Below are positions 1 through 5,598 of a stretch of DNA of 6,671 nt, one piece after another. The translations under genes and the position numbers were made by a program. Position 1 is the first letter of the stretch; the number at the start of each line of letters is the position of its first letter. This stretch comes from Butyricicoccus_A sp964387535 (lineage in GTDB: Bacteria; Bacillota; Clostridia; Oscillospirales; Butyricicoccaceae): positions 1 to 6,671 of the forward strand of contig CAYLXH010000114.1 in assembly GCA_964387535.1 (NCBI GenBank), read 5' to 3'. The notes under the pieces were generated by a model. It had not been told where the DNA came from and ran no database searches. It was given only the letters and a program-made list of their open reading frames with translations.

Positions 1-536
1 TTCAGAAAGGAATTGGTATACTCGCAGGATTCGGCCACAAAGCAGTTGTGCGCACCGATGCGCAGGGTGCCGCCGATCGCCGGCAGCTCACTGCCGACCA
101 TCACCGTCGGATCAATTCCGGCCTCCATGCCGATGAGGGTCATCATGGAAGTGGTAGTGGTCTTGCCGTGTGTTCCGGCGATACAAATCGCTTCGCGGTA
201 ATCCTTCATAATCCAGCCCCAGGCCTGCGCGCGTTCGACGACCGGAATACCAAGCGCACGAGCGCGCTGAATTTCCGGGTTGTCGTCATGAACGGCCGCA
301 GTGCGGATGACGACAGAAGCGCCTTCCACATTTTCCGGACGATGATCATATGTAATCGCAGCGCCGAGCTGTTCCAGTTTTTGCGTTACCGGCGAACAGG
401 TGCGGTCGGAACCGGTGACATGTGAGCCGAGGTGTAGCAGCAGCTCTGCGAGAGCAGACATGGATACACCGCCGATGCCGACGAGATGAATGGTGTGGGT
501 GTCGTTCAGATACGATGTCAGAGAAAAATCAGACAT
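1..536 (-). CDS. murC: UDP-N-acetylmuramate--L-alanine ligase, N-terminal part (cut by window edge)
   Basis: Cytoplasmic ATP-dependent ligase that adds L-alanine to UDP-N-acetylmuramic acid, the first amino-acid step of peptidoglycan precursor synthesis. The visible 178 residues, of roughly 450 in the family, hold the N-terminal Rossmann-like UDP-binding domain with the glycine-rich motif HLVGIGGVSMSALAELL (about residues 17-33). The start of the Mur ligase central domain follows, with the ATP-binding P-loop GTHGKTTTTSMM (about 121-132). Near the cut edge is AESCEYTNSFL (168-178), at the place where many MurC proteins carry an EADEY-type motif. The ATG at 536 is chosen because GGGAGG lies 8 bases upstream and the glycine-rich motif begins at the normal distance from it. 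The gene is transcribed away from spoVG and has its own promoter candidate. The C-terminal domain is outside the window, so whether the gene is intact cannot be judged. Confidence 0.96.
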   Translation of the reverse strand, partial: MSDFSLTSYLNDTHTIHLVGIGGVSMSALAELLLHLGSHVTGSDRTCSPVTQKLEQLGAAITYDHRPENVEGASVVIRTAAVHDDNPEIQRARALGIPVVERAQAWGWIMKDYREAICIAGTHGKTTTTSMMTLIGMEAGIDPTVMVGSELPAIGGTLRIGAHNCFVAESCEYTNSFL

Positions 537-591
537 GCAAATTGCCTCCCAATGAGCGAATAGGTTTCGTGTGAGATTCTGTCACAAAGAG

Positions 592-639
592 ACGACAAAA
601 ACTCATGTATATTATATGACAATTCGACCAGAATATAAA
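592..639 (+). promoter_or_regulatory. Weak promoter candidates for spoVG
   Basis: spoVG must be transcribed from the 151-base gap after murC, but no strong plus-strand promoter is visible. One candidate is ACGACA (592-597), 17 bases, TATGAC (615-620), with 4 of 6 matches in each box. Another is ATTATA (611-616), 17 bases, TATAAA (634-639), which has a good -10 but a poor -35 and lies over the murC promoter boxes on the other strand. No AGGA/GAAT sigma-H pair, as known upstream of Bacillus subtilis spoVG, is recognisable at the right spacing. Confidence 0.25.
611..639 (-). promoter_or_regulatory. Probable sigma-A-type promoter for murC
   Basis: Read on the minus strand, a TTTATA -35 box (639-634, 4 of 6 consensus matches) is followed after exactly 17 bases by a perfect TATAAT -10 box (616-611). 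Transcription would start near 604, giving a leader of about 68 bases before the murC ATG. The match comes from inspection only. The perfect -10 and ideal spacing make it the best promoter in the window. Confidence 0.6.
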
Positions 640-687
640 TAGTCTGGAAAAGAAAATTTCAATGAAGCAAAAGGAGACAGAACCGCA

Positions 688-963
688 ATGGAAATCACTG
701 ATATTCAGTTTCGACATGTCAATCAGGAAGGGCGGCTGCGCGCACTGGTGTCTGTTACGTTCGACCGAACCTTTGCCGTACATGACATCAAGGTAATTGA
801 TGGGCCGGATCGTCTGTTTTTGGCGATGCCGTCGCGACGGATGCCGGACGGAAGGTATCGCGACATTGTGCATCCGGTCGGGTCGGACATGCGCGAAAAG
901 CTGGAGGCCGCCGTGCTCTCGGAATACCAGGATCGGATTGAACATCCGTTCTTTGAGGGATGA
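688..963 (+). CDS. spoVG: SpoVG, small nucleic-acid-binding regulator
   Basis: A 91-residue protein recognisable over its whole length as SpoVG. The N-terminus MEITDIQFRHVNQEGRLRA, the segment VHDIKVIDG (31-39) and the signature PSRRMPDGRYRDIVHP (48-63) match the family, which is usually 85-100 residues long. In Bacillus, SpoVG affects septation and sporulation, and homologues in Staphylococcus, Listeria and Borrelia bind DNA or RNA and act as global regulators; the targets here are unknown. The basic loop around residues 50-58 and the C-terminal helix (about 67-83) are the regions usually tied to nucleic-acid binding. GGAG at 673-676, 11 bases before the ATG, supports the start. The gene stands alone, divergent from murC and convergent with the esterase, whose stop codon is 4 bases past its own. 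Confidence 0.96.
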   Translation: MEITDIQFRHVNQEGRLRALVSVTFDRTFAVHDIKVIDGPDRLFLAMPSRRMPDGRYRDIVHPVGSDMREKLEAAVLSEYQDRIEHPFFEG

Positions 964-967
964 ACGA

Positions 968-1627
968 TTAACACGGTTTCCCCAATAGGTCCGTGACCTT
1001 TTGGGCAATTGCTTCGGCGAGGATGCGATGTCCCTCCGGTGCCAGGTGCAGTCCGTCAATCGGGCTGGGTTCCACGAGCACAGAGGCATCCAGATAGGCG
1101 GCACCGGTGTTCGCCGCGGCGAGCTCTACCCAGGGTGGAAGTTCTGCGGAGAGCGACAGAGCCCTCTCTCCGAATTCGGCGGCGCAGCGCCCGCTCAAAA
1201 GGTGGCGGGTGATGGGCGGCGGCGCGACCAGCAAAACCGAGCAGGGGGTGCCGGTCGGGCTTTTGTCCGCCGACACGCGCTGAGCCAGCTTGGACAGAAG
1301 GCAGAGTCCGCGTCCGACATCACAGGGCTGCATGGAAAAACGGTACTTCAGATCATTGGTTCCCAGCATGATGATGCAGAGATCCACCGGTGCGTGGGTT
1401 TTGATCAGGACAGGCAGAAGGTCTGCGGCACTTTTGTTGTCGTCGTAAACCGGGTCGGACTGTACGGTTGTGCGGGAATTCAAGCCCTCTTCGATGACGT
1501 AGTAGTTCTCGCGTCCCAGAAGCTGTTGAAGAACACCGGGCCAGCGGACGTCGTACGGGTAGCGTCCGGCGTCCGTGGGGTCGTAGCCGTGCGTATTGGA
1601 GTCGCCGATAATTAAAATTGTTTTCAT
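968..1627 (-). CDS. SGNH/GDSL-family arylesterase-like hydrolase
   Basis: A 219-residue hydrolase of the SGNH superfamily, expected to cleave esters using a Ser-Asp-His triad. The blocks are GDSNTHG (Ser10 as nucleophile), EEGLNSRTT (Gly49), IMLGTNDLKYRF (Asn91 for the oxyanion hole) and DGLHLAPEGH (Asp191, His194). The run DVRWPGVLQQLL (26-37) followed by VIEEGLNSRTT resembles, from memory, the Mycobacterium smegmatis arylesterase/acyltransferase group more than lysophospholipase TesA or carbohydrate esterases. The natural substrate is unknown. No signal peptide is seen, so it is probably cytoplasmic. The ATG at 1627 is preferred over one at 1648 because AAAGGAT sits 7 bases upstream and the GDS block then lies at the usual distance from the N-terminus. 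The gene follows the gtrA hairpin, so it is either separately transcribed or expressed by readthrough; no clear promoter is visible in 1628-1703. Confidence 0.9.
   Translation of the reverse strand: MKTILIIGDSNTHGYDPTDAGRYPYDVRWPGVLQQLLGRENYYVIEEGLNSRTTVQSDPVYDDNKSAADLLPVLIKTHAPVDLCIIMLGTNDLKYRFSMQPCDVGRGLCLLSKLAQRVSADKSPTGTPCSVLLVAPPPITRHLLSGRCAAEFGERALSLSAELPPWVELAAANTGAAYLDASVLVEPSPIDGLHLAPEGHRILAEAIAQKVTDLLGKPC
981..1005. other. Strong hairpin just past spoVG, inside the esterase 3' end
   Basis: The arms CCCAATAGGTC (981-991) and GACCTTTTGGG (995-1005) pair over 10 of 11 positions, with one T-T mismatch and a 3-base loop. The hairpin begins 17 bases after the spoVG stop, where a terminator would be expected. 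No run of T follows it on either strand, so it is not a classical intrinsic terminator. It could end or protect the spoVG transcript by structure alone. It is also coding sequence for the last residues of the convergent esterase. Confidence 0.4.
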
Positions 1628-1703
1628 AAAATCATCCTTTTTTGTCATGGTTTCTTTCTATCTGAAACGAACAGGGAAGGAACGGGGTGACGAGAAATCA
1701 TCA

Positions 1704-1735
1704 AGCAAACCGCCGCAATGGTGCGGCGGTTTGCT
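1704..1735 (-). terminator. Perfect 14-bp hairpin after the GtrA-family gene
   Basis: AGCAAACCGCCGCA (1704-1717) and TGCGGCGGTTTGCT (1722-1735) form a perfect 14-bp stem with a 4-base loop, 18 bases past the stop of the GtrA-family gene. The stem is G+C-rich in the middle with an A/T-rich foot. On the minus strand it is followed by TGATGATTTCT rather than a clean T tract, so termination may be incomplete and the esterase gene 77 bases on could receive readthrough. Confidence 0.65.
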
Positions 1736-1753
1736 GTCTGAAACAATCCGATA

Positions 1754-2170
1754 CTATTTTGTGCGGAAGGTAAAAAATTTCTGACCAAAATAGTTGAAAA
1801 AGGTAAACAGCACCATACCAACCAGCATGGATACATTGTCCTGTACCACCGGGCCTGCGGATGTCAGCAGCACACGGATGAGCGGTTTGGCGATTCCATA
1901 GGCGAGCAGATAGCAGACCAGAATGTTCAGGGTGAAGCGGACGATGACGCCAGCACCGCGTTCTTTGTTTTGGAAGGTAAAGTGTTTGTTGAGAAAGTAA
2001 CTCAAAATACTGGCAAGAATGTAGTTGAGTGCGGACGAAATCCAATAATTCAACCCCAAAAGGTTGTATGCGGAAAACATAATAGCGGTGCCGAACAGGG
2101 TGTTGACGACGCCGACGAGTACAAAGCGGAGAAATGATGCGTCAAATAGCTTGTGAAACAGAGTGTTCAT
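1754..2170 (-). CDS. GtrA-family membrane protein, probable lipid-linked sugar flippase
   Basis: A 138-residue integral membrane protein of the GtrA/GtcA family, whose members are thought to move undecaprenyl-phosphate-linked sugars across the membrane for modification of O-antigen, teichoic acid or other surface polymers. Four hydrophobic segments are visible at about 13-34, 42-62, 79-99 and 111-130. The family's repeated signature appears twice: YFLNKHFTFQNK (58-69) and YFGQKFFTFRTK (127-138), an internal duplication typical of GtrA. The length is normal. The ATG at 2170 is supported by AAAGGA 6 bases upstream; an in-frame start at 2329 would lie wholly inside the upstream gene and add non-family sequence. 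The start codon overlaps the stop of the yfhO-like gene as ATGA, which suggests translational coupling and a shared process. The sugar and polymer cannot be read from the sequence. Confidence 0.92.
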   Translation of the reverse strand: MNTLFHKLFDASFLRFVLVGVVNTLFGTAIMFSAYNLLGLNYWISSALNYILASILSYFLNKHFTFQNKERGAGVIVRFTLNILVCYLLAYGIAKPLIRVLLTSAGPVVQDNVSMLVGMVLFTFFNYFGQKFFTFRTK

Positions 2171-4506
2171 GAGAATCCTTTCTGTGAGGTGGCAGGACGG
2201 CGTCTGTGCGGCAGCAGTCCGACCAAAATGACCGCAGAGACCAGCGTCACGATGCAGCCGAGTGGGAGCAGAGGGGTGTGATAGGTAAAGGCGATCGTGC
2301 TGGTTCCGGCCTCGCAGCGCACCGCACACAGTCCATAGTTGACGGTCAGAATGTCGGCAGGCTGGCCGTTGACGGAGGCCTGCCAGCCGTCGTCGTTGGG
2401 GACGCTGAAAAAGACATAGTTCGCGTTGTCGAGCGTGATGGAGGCGGTAAAGCCGCGGGAAGTTCCGGAAAACGACTGTGTGGATTGTGCGCGCCGTGCA
2501 TCGGCGGTCTCACTCAGGGTAAAGGAATCTATGGTTCCCTCCGGGAGCAGATCGGAGACGACGTTGGCGGTTTGCTCATCGACAATGAGGGCGGACAGCA
2601 TGAGTTCGGTCCGAGAAAGGGAGCTTTGTTCGGCCTGAGATTCGGTCAGGTATTGGTCGTAGCAGAAACCGAACGGAACAAAGTTGTCGTTTTCATAGGT
2701 TTTCACCCCGTTTTCCTCGGAAATCAGAGAAAATCCTTCAGGAACATCGGCATCCGGATCGGTTCCGAGATCGGTGTAATAGCGAACCGACAGCAGGGTA
2801 TCCAGTGCGCCGGAATCAGTTTCCGGGCGATGGAGCACAATCGTCGTCGAGGTATCGGTATAGCCGGCTGCGACGGAAAAGGATACCGCGTTCTCGTTTT
2901 GCAGACTGTGATAGCCGGACACCGAAGGGGTGTTGCAGAACAGACTGAGATTTTGGTTTCCGGCAGACGAGTCGGTGCGGTAGGAATACGAATCGGTATC
3001 CGACACGGTGGACGGATTCAGCTCCGTCAGCATGGTGTTCAGCCGGTCTGCGTTGATGTATTGATAGAAGGTCAGGTATCCGACATAATTGACGACGGCA
3101 GCAAGACAAACCAGCGCGAGAATACGGCGCAGGGAGGGACGGCGAAAGACAATGAACGCCAGAAGAAGGTCGCTCAGTGCAGTCAGCCCCAGAGCAATCA
3201 GCACGCCTTTGAGTCCGGCGTAAATCGTGGATTGTGCCACGGTGTACAGAGCGGAGAGCGGCGTGGAAATGCCGAAATACGTCAGCAGACAGACGAATGC
3301 AGGCGGGAGTGCGAGCAGCGCGGTCAGTCCGAGGGAGATCCAGAACCAGCGCTGAAACTGCGTTTGCGGGATGCTGCCCCGCTGCTGCAAAACCATTACA
3401 GTGGCCAGGTCGAGAAGCAGTACGACGCCGTACAGCCAGCGCGTGTACGAGTAGTCGGAAAACAGCGTAAAGGTGCTGTTGAGAAGCGGAATCAGCAGGA
3501 AAAGCAGTAGGACAGCCAGTGTTTTGGTGAGCCAGTGCCTGCGGTTGCGCGACACGAAGATCAGGACAAACAACGCGCCGAATCCCGCGAGGTAGACGGC
3601 GGTGGAGGTCCAGGAGCCGCAGCGGTAAAAGGCGTGCTGGATGTTGTTTTCGATGGGCATCAGGAAGATGCGCAGCCGCTCCAGCATATTTTCCAGGGAA
3701 TAGGGGCGCAGATACAGTCCGCCGAGTGAGCCGGTCGCTTTCGGCGTGTGCAGGATCTTCCAAAAGGACGGAAGAAGGACGAAACCAGCCAGTCCGCAGC
3801 CGAGCGCGCCGCCGGAGAGAAAACGAAACACCAGACGACAGGCCCCTGCCGGACGTCGGTACAGCTCGAAGCGGACGATCCCGTAAATCAGACAGAGCAG
3901 ACAGGAACTGACGAGAAAATAGTAGTTCATCGCTGCATTGACGAACACACACAGCGCGAGAATCGGTACGGAGCGGCGGTCTTTGTGCGCAGCGACAACT
4001 TCCATGCCCAGCAGCATCAGCGGGAATACCGCGATGACGTCCAGAAAGAAGTAGTAGTTGGTGTTGATGATGGTGAAGCCGGAGAAGGTGTACAGGACGG
4101 CGCCGATGGCCAGAACCGTCGGGTTATGGACAAAGCGGTTCAGGTACAGCGCACTGCACAGACCGGAGACGGCAAACTTGACGAGCTGAGCCGCCAGCGT
4201 TCCATACAGGATCAGGTGATCCGGGAACAGCATGGCGATGCAGGCAAACGGATTAAACAGGGTATAGTACGAATAAGCACCATAGAAGCTGTCTCCGAGA
4301 AAGGTATTCCAGCTCCACGCCAGCGAACCCGACCGCAGCATGCGTTTGGTTTCCAGCAGAAACGGGACGTACTGGCGGAAGTAATCACCATAGTACACCA
4401 GCTGGCCGCGGTAAGACAGGAAACACGGGAGCAGGGAGAGCAGACCGATCAGCGCACAGAGCAGCGCGATACGGAGATAACATTTTTTTGTGTTCTGCAT
4501 GGGCAT
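2167..4506 (-). CDS. yfhO: YfhO-family polytopic membrane protein, probable GT-C-type glycosyltransferase
   Basis: A 779-residue membrane protein of the YfhO family. In Bacillus subtilis, YfhO is implicated in transferring GlcNAc from a lipid carrier to lipoteichoic acid outside the cell, together with CsbB and the GtrA-family protein GtcA. The N-terminal membrane segment (about 11-31) is followed by the early acidic motif GDYFRQYVPF (40-49); Asp41 lies where GT-C enzymes carry a catalytic acid. A dozen or so hydrophobic segments extend to about residue 480, including YTFSGF (139-144). A soluble, probably extracytoplasmic region follows (about 485-745), containing LLSVRYYTD (571-579) and the family-like stretch YVFFSVPNDDGWQASVNGQ (697-715). 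A last membrane helix (748-766) and a basic tail end the protein. AAAGGA 8 bases before the ATG at 4506 favours this start over the in-frame ATG at 4500. It is the first gene of a two-gene unit. Acceptor and donor are not determined. Confidence 0.88.
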   Translation of the reverse strand: MPMQNTKKCYLRIALLCALIGLLSLLPCFLSYRGQLVYYGDYFRQYVPFLLETKRMLRSGSLAWSWNTFLGDSFYGAYSYYTLFNPFACIAMLFPDHLILYGTLAAQLVKFAVSGLCSALYLNRFVHNPTVLAIGAVLYTFSGFTIINTNYYFFLDVIAVFPLMLLGMEVVAAHKDRRSVPILALCVFVNAAMNYYFLVSSCLLCLIYGIVRFELYRRPAGACRLVFRFLSGGALGCGLAGFVLLPSFWKILHTPKATGSLGGLYLRPYSLENMLERLRIFLMPIENNIQHAFYRCGSWTSTAVYLAGFGALFVLIFVSRNRRHWLTKTLAVLLLFLLIPLLNSTFTLFSDYSYTRWLYGVVLLLDLATVMVLQQRGSIPQTQFQRWFWISLGLTALLALPPAFVCLLTYFGISTPLSALYTVAQSTIYAGLKGVLIALGLTALSDLLLAFIVFRRPSLRRILALVCLAAVVNYVGYLTFYQYINADRLNTMLTELNPSTVSDTDSYSYRTDSSAGNQNLSLFCNTPSVSGYHSLQNENAVSFSVAAGYTDTSTTIVLHRPETDSGALDTLLSVRYYTDLGTDPDADVPEGFSLISEENGVKTYENDNFVPFGFCYDQYLTESQAEQSSLSRTELMLSALIVDEQTANVVSDLLPEGTIDSFTLSETADARRAQSTQSFSGTSRGFTASITLDNANYVFFSVPNDDGWQASVNGQPADILTVNYGLCAVRCEAGTSTIAFTYHTPLLPLGCIVTLVSAVILVGLLPHRRRPATSQKGFS

Positions 4507-4542
4507 ACGAGTGGTCCTTTCGTAAACAGGATAACTGCCTTT

Positions 4543-4571
4543 AGTGTATCACACTTTGGACAAAAAGGAAA
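4543..4571 (-). promoter_or_regulatory. Possible promoter for the yfhO-gtrA unit
   Basis: On the minus strand an extended -10, TGATACACT (TACACT at 4548-4543 with TG one base before it), lies 17 bases after a weak -35, TTTCCT (4571-4566). It sits about 37 bases upstream of the yfhO-like start and past the por terminator, so position and context fit. The match to consensus is modest. Confidence 0.35.
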
Positions 4572-4607
4572 ACAGGAAGAATATAGACTGTTTTGCGGGA
4601 AATGGGA

Positions 4608-4638
4608 GAAAAAAGCTCCCTGTCCGATGGACAGGGAG
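4608..4638 (-). terminator. Intrinsic terminator of the por operon
   Basis: CTCCCTGTCC (4616-4625) and GGACAGGGAG (4629-4638) form a perfect 10-bp G+C-rich stem with a 3-base loop. On the minus strand the stem is followed by C and then six T residues (4614-4609). It begins 25 bases past the porB stop. This is a textbook rho-independent terminator and separates por from the yfhO-gtrA unit. Confidence 0.93.
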
Positions 4639-4663
4639 GGGACCGCTTGTAAACGGTATGCGA

Positions 4664-5593
4664 TTATTTACACTTGGTCAGCAGGCTGTTCCACTTTTCG
4701 TCGACGTACTTCTGCGCCTCTTCAATCATCCACTCATTGCCCTTCTTGAAGCAGTGCTTGAAGCGGCCCTGCTTGGACAGGAATTCTTCGATCGGCAGCT
4801 TTTTCTTTGGCTCGTAGGTCAGACGCCACTCGCCCTCGATGACCTCGTACATCGGCCATGCGCAGGTATCTACCGCCAGACGGCAGATTTCCGCCATATC
4901 CGCCGCGTCAAAGCGCCAGCCGCGCGGGCACGGGCTCAGAACGTTCAGGAATGCTGCGCCCTCGGTGTAAATGGCACGGTATGCCTTTTCGTGCAGATCG
5001 CGGAAGTTGGTCAGGAAGGTGGTCTGTGCGACATACGGAATGTTATGCGCTGCGATGATCTCGGACAGATCCTTCTTGTTCTGCTTCTTGCCGTAGGAGG
5101 CGGATCCGATTGGAGAGGTGGTCGCATCGGCAAAGCGCGGGGTGGAGGACGAGCGCTGAATACCGGTATTCATATACGCCTCGTTGTCGTAGCAGACGTA
5201 GACCATGTCATGGCCGCGCTCCATCGCACCGGAGAGGGACTGAAAACCGATGTCATAAGTGCCGCCGTCGCCGCCAAACGTGATGAACTTGAAGGTGTCG
5301 TCAATTTTCCCCTTGCGCTTGAGGACGTTGTATGCGGCCTCAACGCCGCCGCAGGTTGCCGCAGCATTTTCAAATGCACAGTGGATGTAGCTGTCCGTAT
5401 AGGCAGTATACGGATACATATAAGAAGACACCTCGAGGCAGCCGGTCGCGTTGGTGATAACCGCCTTGTCCTCGGGCTCCAGTGCGCGGAGGACAGCGCG
5501 GACGGCAATGCCGGCACCGCAGCCGGCACACAGACGGTGACCGCCGACAAAGCGCTCCTTCTTGGATAACTGTTCTCTCAGATTATATGCCAT
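4664..5593 (-). CDS. porB: Pyruvate:ferredoxin oxidoreductase, beta subunit (TPP-binding)
   Basis: A 309-residue beta subunit of a multi-subunit 2-oxoacid:ferredoxin oxidoreductase, most likely pyruvate synthase: pyruvate, CoA and oxidised ferredoxin give acetyl-CoA, CO2 and reduced ferredoxin in the cytoplasm. It binds thiamine diphosphate through FGGDGGTYDIGFQSLSGAME (106-125) and the following YDNEAYMNTG (135-144), with Asp109 and Asn137 as expected magnesium ligands. The four cysteines expected to hold the proximal [4Fe-4S] cluster are present: Cys22 and Cys25 in LCAGCGAG, Cys52 in NATGCLEVSS and Cys222 in SPCPRGW. The length is normal for PorB. AGAGGG 8 bases before the ATG supports the start. 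It lies 5 bases after porA and ends the operon. Related 2-ketoisovalerate (Vor) subunits are the main alternative, but the NATGCLEVSS and YMYPYT segments favour pyruvate. Confidence 0.93.
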   Translation of the reverse strand: MAYNLREQLSKKERFVGGHRLCAGCGAGIAVRAVLRALEPEDKAVITNATGCLEVSSYMYPYTAYTDSYIHCAFENAAATCGGVEAAYNVLKRKGKIDDTFKFITFGGDGGTYDIGFQSLSGAMERGHDMVYVCYDNEAYMNTGIQRSSSTPRFADATTSPIGSASYGKKQNKKDLSEIIAAHNIPYVAQTTFLTNFRDLHEKAYRAIYTEGAAFLNVLSPCPRGWRFDAADMAEICRLAVDTCAWPMYEVIEGEWRLTYEPKKKLPIEEFLSKQGRFKHCFKKGNEWMIEEAQKYVDEKWNSLLTKCK

Positions 5594-5598
5594 GATTC

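Noticed and set aside
564..593. Imperfect hairpin in the murC leader (GTTTCGTGTGA with TCACAAAGAGAC) as a possible riboswitch or attenuator
   Set aside because: Pairing is interrupted by a mismatch and a bulge, and one G-T pair on the plus strand becomes an A-C mismatch in the murC transcript. No known leader motif is seen.
529..1104. Minus-strand frame of 191 codons across the spoVG region
   Set aside because: It is antisense to the clearly recognised spoVG, overlaps the start of murC and has no recognisable domain.
1628..1648. Upstream ATG at 1648 as the esterase start, adding MTKKDDF
   Set aside because: The ATG at 1627 has a well-spaced AAAGGAT, and SGNH proteins of this type begin a few residues before the GDS block. 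The extra seven residues encode the ribosome binding site itself.
2206..3510. Long plus-strand open frame (434 codons) opposite the yfhO-like gene
   Set aside because: It lies wholly antisense to a well-supported membrane protein gene. The translation is rich in Gly, Arg and Gln with no recognisable domain, as expected for an antisense shadow of hydrophobic codons in G+C-rich DNA.
2816..3952. Minus-strand frame of 378 codons inside the yfhO-like gene
   Set aside because: This is an alternative frame of the same strand. The product is Arg/Ser/Pro-rich low-quality sequence, while the main frame carries membrane helices and YfhO motifs throughout.
3748..5569. Two overlapping plus-strand open frames of more than 330 codons (3748-4749 and 4544-5569)
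   Set aside because: They are antisense to the yfhO-like gene and porB and read across the por terminator. They also overlap each other and have no family-like motifs.
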